From: Maratus speciosus
Lineage: Eukaryota; Arthropoda; Arachnida; Araneae; Salticidae
Assembly (NCBI GenBank): GCA_963932465.1
Contig: OZ010800.1
Span: 36,384,352-36,448,351, forward strand
Direction of reading: 5' to 3'
Length of the DNA: 64,000 bases
The notes beneath the pieces are model-generated. The model saw only the letters and a program-made list of their open reading frames with translations, had not been told where the DNA came from and searched no databases. Positions 34,141-45,472 of the stretch are shown in pieces. Both the position numbers and the translations under genes were made by a program. The stretch's first letter is position 1. Every line of letters starts with the position of its first letter.

Positions 34141-35790
34141 ATGTCATATACGCACCAAGGCATATAAGTGGCGCGATAATGGCGTTATTTTGCCTGATAC
34201 AGTAACTGAGCTATTCTTGTTTATTTATTAATTATTTTTTTATTTACTTTTATTTTATTTTTTAAAATTATATAAATTGTTTTGTTCTATAGTTATTAAT
34301 TAAACTTTTCATTATTCATTGTATTTTTCTTTTTAAAATAATAGAAAGTAATATAAAAGTATATATGTAACTGCTATTCGAAAACGAGGTTTTCGTCAAA
34401 TTGGCTTGAGAAAAAAAACTCGCCAAACCCGTTGTGTATATGACATCTGTGGCTTTAATAACTAGGGTTTCGTTTAACTTTAGGTACGTTTGCTTGAGAT
34501 ATTGTTGAAAATGTACGGCAAAAATATACGGTACTAGTTGATTATCCCGCCGACCAATTTCGCCAAACTATTTGCAAATGATACAAACTGACATAATTTT
34601 TTTTTTTTTTTTTTTAAATAACGAAAGAATAAATAAATTAGTAAAACATTAATAAAAATACTAATAAAAACTTGTGCACAGATGTCATATACGTTCCATA
34701 TTGTCGCGATTTTTTCCGACGCCAATTTAGTGAAAACCTTGTTAATATATCATCTACCGGGTGTCCCAAAAAGGACTGACTGATTTTAAAATTCAATAAC
34801 TTGCAAACGGTGACAGATATTAAAAAAATTCTTGCAGGAGGGTTATGCATAAGGTCAAAAGTTTTATTACAGTGATTTTCAATTTTAGTTCGATCTACAA
34901 ACAATAGATGGCGCTGTAAGCAATAGTCGATAAATACAGGCTCGATTTTTGGTAATTTTATCTTGTTCCATGCAGAAAAAGGAGATGGAAATGTATTATC
35001 CGGGCCACGAAGTACCAAAAATCGAGCCTGAATTTAGCGACTATTGCTTACAGTGCCATCTATTGTTTGTAAATCGAACTAAAATTGAAAATCACTGTAA
35101 TAAAACTTTTGACCTTATGCATAACCCTCCTGCAAGAATTTTTTTTATATCTGTCACCGTTTGCAAGTTATTGAATTTTAAAATTAGTCAGTCCTTTTTG
35201 GGACACCCGGTATATCCGGGTTACCATATCAAGCAAAATAACGACACTTTGGCGCCAGTTATTTACCCGGTGCGTATATGACATTGGCGTAAAAAAATCG
35301 CTTCAATATGGGGCATTTATAACATTTGTGCCAAAACTTGAATTAAAAATCACTTGATGACGTAACAAACACGTGTATCGTGTTTAATGTCAAGTGACTG
35401 TAACATTCACTATCATCCATTATTGTCATTTAATCTTATAGTTTGGCGATAATTGTTTTGTCGACAGGATAATCAAGTTGTACCAAGTATGGTACAGATG
35501 TCATATACGCACCACGTTGGCGCGATATATTTTTCTGACGCCAATTTGGCGAAAACCTCGTTTTAGAATACCAGTTACATATATATTTTTAAAAGGGGAT
35601 TAACAAAAAATTTAAAAAAGTTTAATTAATAACAATAGAACAAAACAATTTATATAATTAAAAAAAAAAGAAAATAAAAGTAAATAAACAATTTATTAAT
35701 AAATAAACAACAACATCCGGGTTAGCATATCAAGCAAAATGACAAAATTTTGACAACATTTAAGTACCCCGGTGCGTATATGACATTGGC
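34141..35790. repeat. 1.65-kb imperfect palindrome J
   Basis: The outer arms pair from ATGTCATATACGCACCA at 34141 with GGTGCGTATATGACATTGG ending near 35790. Inner arms also pair: AAACGAGGTTTTCG near 34383 with CGAAAACCTCGTTTT near 35551, and AGTTGATTATC near 34536 with GATAATCAAGTTG near 35468. The unit ATGTCATATACG recurs about seven times in both orientations across the structure and just outside it. The 454-bp element at 34757-35210 is inserted near the centre. Non-coding; class unknown. Confidence 0.65.
34757..35210. mobile_element. 454-bp long-TIR element, copy 2 (TA target)
   Basis: TA at 34755-34756 precedes CCGGGTGTCCCAAAAAGGAC, and the inverse ends at 35210 followed by TA. Arms 34757-34953 and 35014-35210 enclose a loop of about 60 bp. 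It is very close to the copy at 22233-22684 by eye. It is inserted within palindrome J, whose other arm near 35711-35735 (ACAACATCCGGGTTAGCATA) lacks it. Confidence 0.85.
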
Positions 35791-35969
35791 GTTAGAAAAA
35801 AAAATCGCGTCAATGTGATCGTATATGACATCTGTGGCGGTTCAAGTACACTTCGGAACGTTACTTTGAAATCGGTAAGTTTCATTGCCAAAATCGCCAA
35901 TATGCTTAATGATAATCGGCATAGAATATATAAATAATGCCATATTTGTAAACTTATAGGTCAAAATAT

Positions 35970-36420
35970 AAGTGGAACCTCGGTTCACGACCGCCTCTGT
36001 TTATGACCAGTTCGGTTTATGTTCAACTTCGGTGATCAAAATTTGACTCAGTTGGCGTGCAATATCTCGGTTCACGACCAAGGCTGCCGAATAGTTCAGT
36101 TGGCAACCCTCACATAACTCTTGTTATTAGTCAAGTTTGGAGTAAGGTGAGCATATCAGACTGCTTTGTGTACTTGTATTACTGCAAAAATATTAACTTT
36201 TGCTTTTACTCAGGTTTGCGCTAATTTTAGCTCTCATTACGGCTTCTAAGAATGAAAAAGTGTTTAGTGATAGCAGTAGTAAGAAGCTTAAGTGGATTAC
36301 TGTTCAATAAAAGAAATTGTAGCAAAACATGAGAACGATGTTAGTATAACTGGTCTAGCTAAACAATGCGATGTGGCCTGAACCTTCGATTTCCACGATA
36401 ATCTATATATATATTACGCT
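35970..36420 (+). pseudogene. Tigger/pogo-type 5' relic
   Basis: It begins AGTGGAACCTCGGTTCACGA and repeats the CTCGGTTCACGACC phrase near 36067. Downstream at about 36240 a degraded reading begins ASKNEKVFSDSSSKKLKW with an in-frame stop soon after, followed by a KHENDVSITGLAKQ-like stretch in another frame. That resembles the start of a Tigger-type DNA-binding domain. The ATG is mutated and nothing further is recognisable. Confidence 0.45.
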
Positions 36421-36775
36421 ATCGTATGTGTCACAGAAATCGCGATTATTTGTTAATTGTTTAATGGCAACGCTCGAATAAAACGCATCACATTGGTTAT
36501 AGAACAGCATTTTATGCATCTCCATACCTATAAGGGGGGTTACCATAGGCGGGACCCTGTTCTGTCACCAAATACCGCCAAGTTTGTCACCAAATTGGCG
36601 ATATATCGCCAAATTCCTATAGAATTCCATTGCAAACCAATAGGGTTTACTTGTTTAGAGAGAATCAACAAATTGAGATATTTTAATGCAACGAAAACTA
36701 ATATCAGTTTAAGGAATTGTATTAATTATATTTAAGGGAACCCAAGTAAATTAAATTATGAATAAAAATAACGTG
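36418..36775 (+). repeat. Dispersed repeat I, copy 1
   Basis: It shares with 40618-41065, in order: ATTACGCTATCGTATGTG, CACAGAAATCGCG, CATCTCCATACCTATAAGGG, GACCCTGTTCTGTC, the TTGGCGATATATCGCC box, and ATATTTAAGGGA. The two copies are direct repeats 4.2 kb apart. Non-coding. Confidence 0.6.
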
Positions 36776-36929
36776 AATTTGATTAAAAAGCCTTGAACCA
36801 CTTAAAACAGTGTGCATTACTTGGTTAAATAGTGCCTTATTAAGCGAAATAAGAAAAAAGTATTGGGAATATTTAAAAGCAACTCAGGTTTATTTATATT
36901 CAATATATAATTATCAAAAAATTTAAATG

Positions 36930-38328
36930 ACTAGTATTAAAAAATGTTCTGACGAGCACCAAAAAAGGCTAATATGTTTTTAAGTATGAAAAAGGATTTG
37001 ACAAGTGCTTCTAATTGGGCATGAAAAGGGACAAGGGGTCCCTTCTTGGCTGCAGCTCACTGTCAACGCCAACTTTGAAAAAATCATATTTGCGCTTTTT
37101 TCATATAAAAAAAAATCAGCCACAGTTAAGATAAAAATGTGTAGTGTAAAAGACACAGCCAGTAAAGAAGCAGCCTGATTAAACATGAATGTAAGGCGAC
37201 ATAGTCAGGGCCCGCTTAACACTTAGGAATAGGGGAAGCCCGACGTCACACAAGCCCCCCCCCCCCTATTACTCTACAAATTGCTTTTTTATTTACTAAA
37301 TCTCATTTTCGTATGCTTAAATAATTTGAAATTTTACCATCAAAGTTTAGAGTAAATAACATTTTTAATATTAAACTAAAACTACCTATATAAAAGTATT
37401 TTATTATATGTTTAATTGTAAATAACCAATTTATTTTGTAAATGACAAATATGGAGCTATAGTTGGGAATATGTGAACTTCAAAATATTTGTCATTTACA
37501 AATTGCCATAAAAAAAGTTTCATAAGGAAAAAAAAATCTATTTTTTACAGTGATTGAGTTTCTTTTTTCTAAAAATTAGTTTTGAAAAGTAAAATTGGGG
37601 GGCCCTTTCGTATTTCAGTGGGTAAGCACGGGCTTCACGGGCCTATTCCGTAAACAGGCCCTGGACATAGTACCAACATAGTACCCCTAGTTCCTGCAGC
37701 GTATCACACTCATGCAGGGCCACCAAGCACGCCCGCAGTGTAGAACAGTACAGAAAACTGATTTGTAGTGCAGTGCAGCACTCTGTACAGGAATAATTCC
37801 AAATGTACATGCATAACAGTATGCATTCATTGATTTTTGAAATTATATGAAAGTGGCTGTGGCTGTACAATGTACTATGCAGTACAGCAATGCATGTAAA
37901 TTATAAACGAACATTTAACGCATACACCTTTAATACGGAAGTACAAAAGCACAGTGTGAGTGTGCGCTGAGGTTCAAAAATCAAAAGCATAATAGGAATG
38001 TACAGTGTAGTATAATTTATAGAGAAATAATGGTACACAGTGCACTGTACAAAGTTGCATTGCAGACGCATGCGCAGTACAACAGTACAACAGTGCAGTT
38101 AACATGTAAAGCACGACGGAAAGTTTTACTAAAGTACCGCGAATTTACTTTATATGGAAAAAGCGCAAATATGATTTTTTCAAAGTTGGCATTGACAGTG
38201 AGCTGCAGCCAAGAAGGGACCCCTTGTCCCTTTTCATGCTCAATTAGAAGCACTTGTCAAATCCTTTTTCATACTTAAAAACATATTAGCCTTTTTTGGT
38301 GCTCGTCAGAGCATTTTTTAATACTAGT
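36930..38328. mobile_element. 1.4-kb element with about 195-bp TIRs
   Basis: The left arm 36930-37125 begins ACTAGTATTAAAAAATGTTC then TGACGAGCACC and contains GGGACAAGGGGTCCCTTC. The right arm, about 38140-38328, is the inverse, with about 90 percent identity by eye. Between the arms lie a nested hAT-type element (37206-37663) and a stretch rich in GTACAGT and TGCAGT words (37640-38110). No transposase is present. The arms are long and well matched, so amplification was probably relatively recent. Confidence 0.75.
37206..37663. mobile_element. hAT-type MITE with 8-bp target duplication GACATAGT
   Basis: GACATAGT at 37198-37205 and again at 37664-37671 flank CAGGGCCCGCTTAACACTTA on the left and an inverse ending TAAACAGGCCCTG on the right. 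CAGGG termini with an 8-bp duplication are diagnostic of hAT elements. The 458-bp interior is non-coding, with C-runs and an inverted TTGTAAATGACAAATAT pair. It sits inside the 36930-38328 element and is therefore younger. Confidence 0.85.
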
Positions 38329-38344
38329 GTAAGATATGAATGAT

Positions 38345-38575
38345 AACGCATCAATGAATAAATTTTTATACATCCTTTTAAATTTAACATAATTCTTACG
38401 CATGCAATTATAAATAAAACAAAAATGAAATGATGAAATAAATACTATAGCGTCACTTAAAATTTGATATTATTTTTAAGTTCCATATTTAAAATTCATA
38501 TAGTAATAACATAAAGTGCTGCGTCACAAACTTTTAACCCGTTAAGGGTTTTTAATTGATAATAGATACATTGAC
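38345..38575 (-). repeat. Dispersed repeat C, copy 3 (inverted)
   Basis: The inverse of 28925-29100: GGTTTAAAAGTTTGTGACGC-type sequence appears here as TGCGTCACAAACTTTTAACC near 38520-38540, with TAAGTTCCATATTTAAAATT before it. Confidence 0.55.
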
Positions 38576-38897
38576 TAATATTTCGATACACTAGTGTAAA
38601 TACCCGCCCTAGGACGATGGGTAAAAATTGTGTTTTTACTTAAAATTTGAAAAACTGATAAAAAAAAAAACAATTGACAATATGGAAGCATTTAGATGAG
38701 CAAAGTTCGGCTAGTTTATGTTCTAATAAACACACAATTAGCTTTTACAATAGTTCTGGGTAAACCAGGTTTTCCGGATAATATACTATAACAAAATTAA
38801 GATTTCTTAATAAAAGAAAAATTTAATAAATATGCAATAAAAGTGCGTAATTAAAACAGTCTGCTGCATCTATTGAAATAATACTATTTTTTTAATA

Positions 38898-40100
38898 ACA
38901 CTTTGAAATTGTATTTTTATCGTTTGCTCCCTCCTTCTTCCCCCCCCCCTCCATTTTTTTAATATGTATATTGATTAATAAATAAGTATCGCGGGTTGAA
39001 TCCAATCCGTCTAATCCCCCAAGCTTCTGTCCTCCTGATGCAAAGCTATAAATCAAAAATTTTTAATTTTACTTTTCATATAAATATTAATTTTTTACTT
39101 TTAAAATATGGGATATGTTTTTTGTTGTTGTTGTTGTTGTTGTTTAGTTTAAATTTACATACACCTGTATATAGAAAAGGAAAATATAAGCAATGTGTAA
39201 TATAAAATAAGTTACAAAATGCCAGAATATTATTTGGGGGAAGGGGGGGTGGGGGGTGTGACTAATCCCCTAAGCTTCTGTCCTCCTGATGCAAAGCTAT
39301 AAATCAAAAATTATTATTTTTACTTTTTGTATAAATATTAATTTTTTACTTTTAAAATATGAAATATGTTTTTTTTTTTTGTTTTTTTTTAAGTTTAAAT
39401 TTACATACACCTGTATATAGAAAAAGAAAATATAAGTAATGTGTAATTTAAAAATAAGTTACAAAATGCCAGGATATTATTTCGGGGAGGGGGTGAGGAC
39501 GGCTAATCCCCTAACCTTCTGTCCTCCTGATTCAAAGCTAATAACACTTTGAAATTGTATTTTTATCGTTTACCCCCTCCCCCTATAATTTTTTTATATG
39601 TATATTGATTAATAAATAAGTATCGCGGGTTGAATCCCATCCGTCTAATCCCCTAAGCTTCTGTCCTCCTGATGCAAAGCTATAAATCAAAAATTATTAA
39701 TTTTACTTTTCGTATAAATATTAATTTTTTACTTTTAAAATATGGTATGTGGTTTTTTTGTTGTTGTTGTTGTTTTTGTTTTTTAGTTTAAATTTACATA
39801 CACCTGTATATAGAAAAGAAAAATATAAGCAATGTGTAATCAAAAAATAAGCTACAAAATGCCAGGATATTATTTCGGAGAGGAGGGGGGGGGGGCTAAT
39901 CCCCTAAGCTTCTGTCCTCCTGATGCAACGCTATAAATCAAAAATTATTAATTTTACTTTTCGTATAAATATTAATTTTTTACTTTTAAAATATGGAATA
40001 TATATATATATTTTTTTTTAAGTTTAAATTTACATACACCTGTATATAGAAAAGGAAAATATAAGTAATGTGTAATTTAAAAATAAGTTACAAAATAATA
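38898..40100. repeat. Tandem array H, unit about 245 bp
   Basis: Units beginning CTAATCCCCTAAGCTTCTGT and continuing TTTACATACACCTGTATATA start near 39012, 39261, 39501 (short), 39646 and 39895. A 100-bp phrase from AACACTTTGAAATTGTATTT to TATCGCGGGTTGAATCC occurs twice (38902 and 39542), giving a higher-order arrangement. Each unit ends in a G-rich run of different length. A GTT triplet expansion also varies between units. No coding frame. Confidence 0.8.
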
Positions 40101-40617
40101 AGTCTAAAATATTTTAATTGATTACTTTTAAAAAAAAAGTCAGTTTTATCAATTTTTTGCAGGGGAAAAAAGGATATTTTAAAAAATACCATACCATTGT
40201 TTTCCGTGATTAAAATTCCATGCATGTCGCAAAGAAAATTTAATATGATTGCAACTTAATACTTGAAATAATCTCAGTTAGGAAGAATTGTCTACCACTG
40301 CTCAATTATTAGGATTTGTAACTTTGAGAAGTAATCGCGGGATTCTTGTTTCTTGTCAACCAATGGAAAAATGGAACCTTTCACCTTTGAGTCTCTTCCT
40401 CGGAGACTGCTAAGATTAATGGATTCGCCCCGCCCTGTGTTACACTGCCTTTTATTATATAGCGATGGAAAATCAATATCAGTACAAATAATATACAATT
40501 GCCCCTCATTACATGTACATCGCGCCTGTCAGAAGAAAAAAAAGCAGTACATATTCAAACGCACGACAAACGGAGGGTGTTGAAAATTATCATATATTAT
40601 CATCCAGGAAGAAATCT
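40101..40617. other. Non-coding stretch without assigned repeat
   Basis: Small overlapping frames around 40353-40583 lie on both strands; none shows a domain. A CTCTTCCTCGGAGACTGC stretch is locally GC-rich. Confidence 0.35.
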
Positions 40618-41065
40618 ACAGATATATTACGCTACCGTATGTGGCACAGAAATCGCGAATATTTTGTTAATTGTTTGTTGGCAACGCCCGAATAAAAGGC
40701 ATCTCATTGGTTATTGAACAGCATTTATTGCATCTCCATACCTATAAGGGGTTTACCATAGGGAGGACCCTGTTCTGTCGCCAAATCCTGCCAAGTTTGT
40801 CGTCAACTTGGCGATATACCGCCAAATCTGGCAATCAAAGTAAGTCGCTAAAAGTGACGCCAACTTGGCGATATCTCTAATATTTCGCCAAATTCCCATA
40901 GACTTCCATTGTAAACCAATAGCTTGCCAAATAAACCAATTGCTTATAGAAAATCAACAAATTGAGTTATTTTAATGCAACAAAAACTAATATTAGCTTA
41001 AGGGATTTTATTAATTATATTTAAGGGACTCCAATTAAATTAAATTATGAAGAAAAGTAACATGA
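40618..41065 (+). repeat. Dispersed repeat I, copy 2
   Basis: Partner of 36418-36775. It is slightly longer, with an extra segment (AAGTAAGTCGCTAAAAGTGA) between two TTGGCGATAT boxes. Confidence 0.6.
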
Positions 41066-41727
41066 TACAATGCTAAGCATGCTTTCCCAAGCATAAATTT
41101 TAAGGGAGACCAAACTGTTCGCCACGGGCGGCTAGTGTTTTATATTTGTCTCGAAAACGTTAGTTTATATGCATACTAGAATTTCCTAATAAAATTAACT
41201 ACACAGAATTACACATTACAACTGAGATTAAATAAATTTTATCTTAGATAGTAATGATGTTTTGAGGAATATACGGAAAAAGAGCGTTACATCCAGACGA
41301 GTGGTGTAATACAAGGTGAGTGTCATATACGATTATGGGGAAGACAAAAGAAGAACATGGTACATTCCAAAAACAGAATGGCACACAGAAAACAGCAGGG
41401 CATACTTGAAAAGCGGCATAACGTATTCGCTGTAATTTTCTTTACCCAAACCCAGTAATAAAGTCCTTCCGGCCAGTGCCGGGAGGAAGAGGTAGCTTTC
41501 AAACTCCTTACTTTAAAAAAGCCAACTTATATTATTCAAACACACGAAGCTCAATTTAGTGGAAACCTAATATAGGAGATTCAATACTAATTTTTATCAA
41601 TACTAAATCATTATGAATGAGAATTTCGCGAAATTAGTCAGCTTTATCCTAGCTGCTTTTATTTAAAGTAACTTATAATTGGCTGAGATGTTTATGTATA
41701 CTATCCACATGCCTTCTTACATGGAAA
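41066..41727. other. Non-coding stretch
   Basis: No gene and no diagnostic element end is seen. Confidence 0.4.
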
Positions 41728-43240
41728 TAGGCGAATACGTGTGTTATCGCGTGACAAATACAAGATCGTTTCAAAATGTTAGCCACGCTAGATATTCAAA
41801 GTGCTACAATTCAACCATTTTTTAAGATATAAACAAAAGAACAAATTTTCAGAAACAAAATCTGCTCCGGAATCTTTGTATCAAGGCCAAACACATAAAA
41901 AAATCTTTTTCATTTTCCAATTTTTTAATACCTCATTTTAAATTTTAAATTATTTTTTTTTTAAATGGCAACCCTTTTGAAAGAAGATGGCGAATGAAGC
42001 TGGCCAACGAACTCGGTCGAGACATTGATATGTACTATGTACAGTCCAAGTAAGATCCAAATCGGTTCATAAATACGCCTGTTATCGCATGACAAAAATC
42101 AGGTCGTTTTAAAATGTCAGCCACAATAGAAATTCAAAATGCTATAACTCAGCCATTTTTTTAGATATAGACGAAACAAAAACTGTTCCGGAATCTTTGT
42201 ATTAAGGTAAAACACATACAAAAAAAATCTTCTCCATTTTCCAATTTTTTGGTATCTCATTTTAAATTTTAATTTTTTTTTAATTTTTTTAAATGGCCGC
42301 CATTTTGAAACAAGATGGCGGATGAAGCTGGTCAACGAACTCGGTCGAGATATTTGTATGTACTATATACACACACACCAAGGTACATCCAAATCGGTTC
42401 ATAAATACGCCTGTTATCACGTGACAAATATCAGGACGTTTCAAAATGTCAGCCACGCTAGAAATTCAAAATGCTATAACTCAGCCATTTTTTGAGATAT
42501 AGACGAAACAAAAAGTGCTCCCGAATCTTTGTATCATGGTCAAATACACAAGAAAAAAATATTTTTTCAATTTTCAATTTTTTGGTACCACATTTCAAAT
42601 TTAGATTTTTCTTAAAAATTTAAATGGCTGCCATTTTTAAAGAAGATGGCGGATGAAGCTGGCCAACGAACTCGGTCGAGACATTAGTATGTACTATGTA
42701 CAAACGAAGTTACATCGAAATCGGTTCATAAATACGCCTTTTATCGCGTGACAAAATTCAGGACGTTTCAAAATATCAGCCACACTAGAAATTCAAAATG
42801 CTATAACTCAGCCATTTTTTAAGATATAGACGAAACAAAAAGTGCTCCGAAATCTTTGTATAAAGGTCAAATACATAAGAAAAAAATATTTTTCCATTTT
42901 CAGTTTTTTGGTACCACATTTCAAATTAAAATTGTTTTTAAAAATTTTAAATGGCCGCCCTTTTGAAACAAAATGGCGGATGAAGCTGGCCAACGAACTC
43001 GGTCGAGACATTGGTATGTACTATATACATACCAAATTACATCCAAATCGGTTCATAAATTCGAGAGTTACAGTATGACAAAGGTCAGATATATATGTAT
43101 CAATTTTGAACGGAGGGTGGTTTCGAGGTCTGGGGGTCATGATCGATGAAAATATACCAAAATTTTTTGAAATCGCTTTCCTCCGAACGGCTGCAATAGG
43201 TAGCTTTTTGTAATGAAAGCTACCTAAAATCGTTTAAAAT
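41728..43240 (+). repeat. 330-bp tandem array with a conserved 3' end
   Basis: Four units begin at about 41728, 42060, 42387 and 42718, with the next start at 43048. The phrase AAATCGGTTCATAAATACGC opens the better units. Each contains a CGTGACAAA box, AAAATGCTATAACTCAGCCA, a TTTTGGTA box, and AAGATGGCGGATGAAGCTGG followed by ACGAACTCGGTCGAGA. After the last unit the sequence passes into GGGGGTCATGATCGATG and a GGTAGC...GCTACC hairpin ending CTAAAA near 43228, the same terminal pattern as repeat family B. Frames inside (67-78 codons) read the unit on either strand and are not genes. Confidence 0.8.
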
Positions 43241-44483
43241 ACATATAAGTTAATAATAATTCAAATTAAAAACAACTTAATATTTTAAAATAAATTCTTT
43301 TTATGTTTGCACATAATAGAGTGACAATTTCTGAATATCATTTTTAAACTGATATTTTCGGCAGGAAATGTTAAGGCGCATGTGTCCGACACAGTAATTT
43401 TTATCCGAAAATGACTAAATATTCTTAGTTAAGTTCTGCAGAATTGGGTAGCTTTCCTCATTTTCCTATAAAAATAAATTATCTATTAAAAAAAATACAT
43501 CCAAAATTGACCTTTTAAACCGATTTCCAGGATCTAAATATTATGAAAAGTTGGTCGCTTTTAAAAATCCACAAAAGTTAAAAGTGTATTAAATTTAAAA
43601 TATGATAAAAAATGTTAATTTTCAGTTAATCTGACTTTTCAGTATTTGAATAAGAATGTTAAAAATTTTCAAACATGTTTAATTTTTTTTTTAATTGAGT
43701 CAGACAAATTTACAGTATTGCACTTATTAGCAGGAAATATTGTCCCAATATCGGGATGCTGACAGTTTGCCAATACTGGCAAGAAATGACAAGCAAACAA
43801 ACCTAACCATTTTTGGAGCCCGATAAAATTTTTGATAAGAGATTTCCAGAAAAAGAAAAAGAAAAAGAAAAAAGAAAGAAAAAGAATTACGAAACTCGGA
43901 GCATCCTTTTAAAAGTTGTAAGTAAACATACTTAAAGCAAAATCATACAAACGAATTGTATAAGTAAAGTGAGCGCAAATAAAAATAAAATGTATCATAT
44001 TAATCGTTTTTTCATTTATTTTGTCACAAATTCCGTTACATGCTCATATCTTACGATCAATAATTCTCGAAAGTTCAACTTTAACACCTTGAAACTCTTC
44101 TCGTAATTCTTTTCATTCCCTCTTTTTAAACTTTTTTCTTTAAAAAGTCAGAAAACGAATCCTTACCTTGAAAATTTCTTTCGATTTATTGATTTCTGCC
44201 GCTTTTGTGCGGAGCCCTTTATCTTTCGAGTGTTTCTCGGAAAGAGAAGAAGGCGTGAAGTATAAGGAAAACTGAAGGACTCTTAAAGAGTAAGAAAATT
44301 CAAACTTCTTGCAGTACTTTAAAGGATTTTTTTTTTTATTTAATACTTAATTTATATTATTTTAAATCAATCAAATATATGAAAAAATATAAATTCACTG
44401 TAATTAACAATTATTCAACCCCGCATACATTTTGAACAATTCCGATATGCTTGTACGGAAGGATTGAAATAATGAGCTTTCAT
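43241..44483. other. Non-coding stretch
   Basis: AT-rich, with a pure-purine GAAAAA tract at about 43849-43886. No gene is recognised. Confidence 0.45.
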
Positions 44484-44530
44484 TTATTGTTAACCCTCGC
44501 AGTACTAGCAAGGAAGGTCTCCTTCCTTGC
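44484..44530 (+). mobile_element. piggyBac-like 5' end, TTAACCCTCGCAGTACTAGC
   Basis: TTAA followed by CCCTCGCAGTACTAGC and a short hairpin (AAGGAAGGTCTCCTTCCTT). This type of start, with an inner hairpin, is seen in piggyBac-superfamily termini. No matching right end is found within the next kilobase, so it is either truncated or a chance match. Confidence 0.35.
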
Positions 44531-44814
44531 ATACTCCGACAAATCTGAAAAAAATTATAGAATGTTCTTCTCATGAGGATAGATATGTGTATAAATAAAA
44601 TTTCGGCGGAACCTCGATAGAGCGTCCGTAAAAAAATAATTAAAATTTCATTATTTGGCGATTTATTTCCGGTTGGCGATGGAATAAAATTTCAAAAAAT
44701 ACTTTTTTATGTCAAATAATCTTTAGAGTAAAAAAGTTTCATGTTGAACTTGTTTCAATAAATTTAATTTAAATAACTTTAGTTTTGTCAGTTTCAGTTT
44801 GTTTTAACTATATA

Positions 44815-44890
44815 CAGTAGGGCGACGATTATCCGAACAAATCGGAACCGACCCTAGTTCGGATAAGCAAAAGTTCGGATAAATGGACAA
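44815..44890 (+). mobile_element. Tigger/pogo-type left end fragment
   Basis: TA then CAGTAGGGCGACGATTATCC, followed by GAACAAATCGGAACCGACCC and TTCGGATAAGC/GTTCGGATAAA words. CAGTA start, TA flank and repeated TTCGGATAA words fit a Tigger terminus. The opposite end is not seen in the window. Confidence 0.5.
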
Positions 44891-45472
44891 ACAATTTAAG
44901 GGATGTTTCTGACTATACTAAAACCTTTACACGTTATCTAAGCTTAGGAATGGCAGCACCAGTTAGTGCTGGCATGTTTAAAAATTGTCTTCTTTCTTTT
45001 TGTCTTTTTTTTTAAATTGTTGTTGTTTACATTTTTAACATTAATTTTTTTTTTTCTTTTTATCATTTTTCTGAACTACAGAGATTACAATTTAAGGAAA
45101 ATAGCTTTTGATTGATGCTTGGTTCAACGAAGACATTCTTTTCACTGCTGCCATACCTCTAATTCTTCTTAAATACCGTTAGTTGAATACAATCAGCGTT
45201 CTTCTGCCGTTCGTATGGGCGTAGGGAGGGGGGATCCTGGACACCCCGCCCAAAAAAAAAATATATTTTATAGGGAAAAAATTATTTTTATTTTAAAGAT
45301 TATTTAAAACAGCAATAGTTCTATAAATGGTAAGTAATAATAACAAGAACCGATAAAATGCAATTTTTAGTTTACTATGTTATTTAGCAAGGCCTTAGCC
45401 AGCGGGGGAATCACCAGGGATTGATCCCCCCCCCAAGGGGGCAAACACGCGTCTGTGTGCAGCCTAAGCGTA
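44891..45472. other. Non-coding stretch
   Basis: A GC-rich phrase GGGCGTAGGGAGGGGGGATC near 45220 and another at about 45395 could be remnants of hAT-like ends. No partners are found. Confidence 0.35.

Noticed and set aside
33819..34163. 114-codon minus-strand frame
   Set aside because: The phenylalanine and lysine content follows from the A-rich tracts, and it runs into the start of palindrome J.
39014..40100. CRISPR-like regular repetition
   Set aside because: The units are about 245 bp with no short repeat/unique spacer pattern, and the DNA is eukaryotic.
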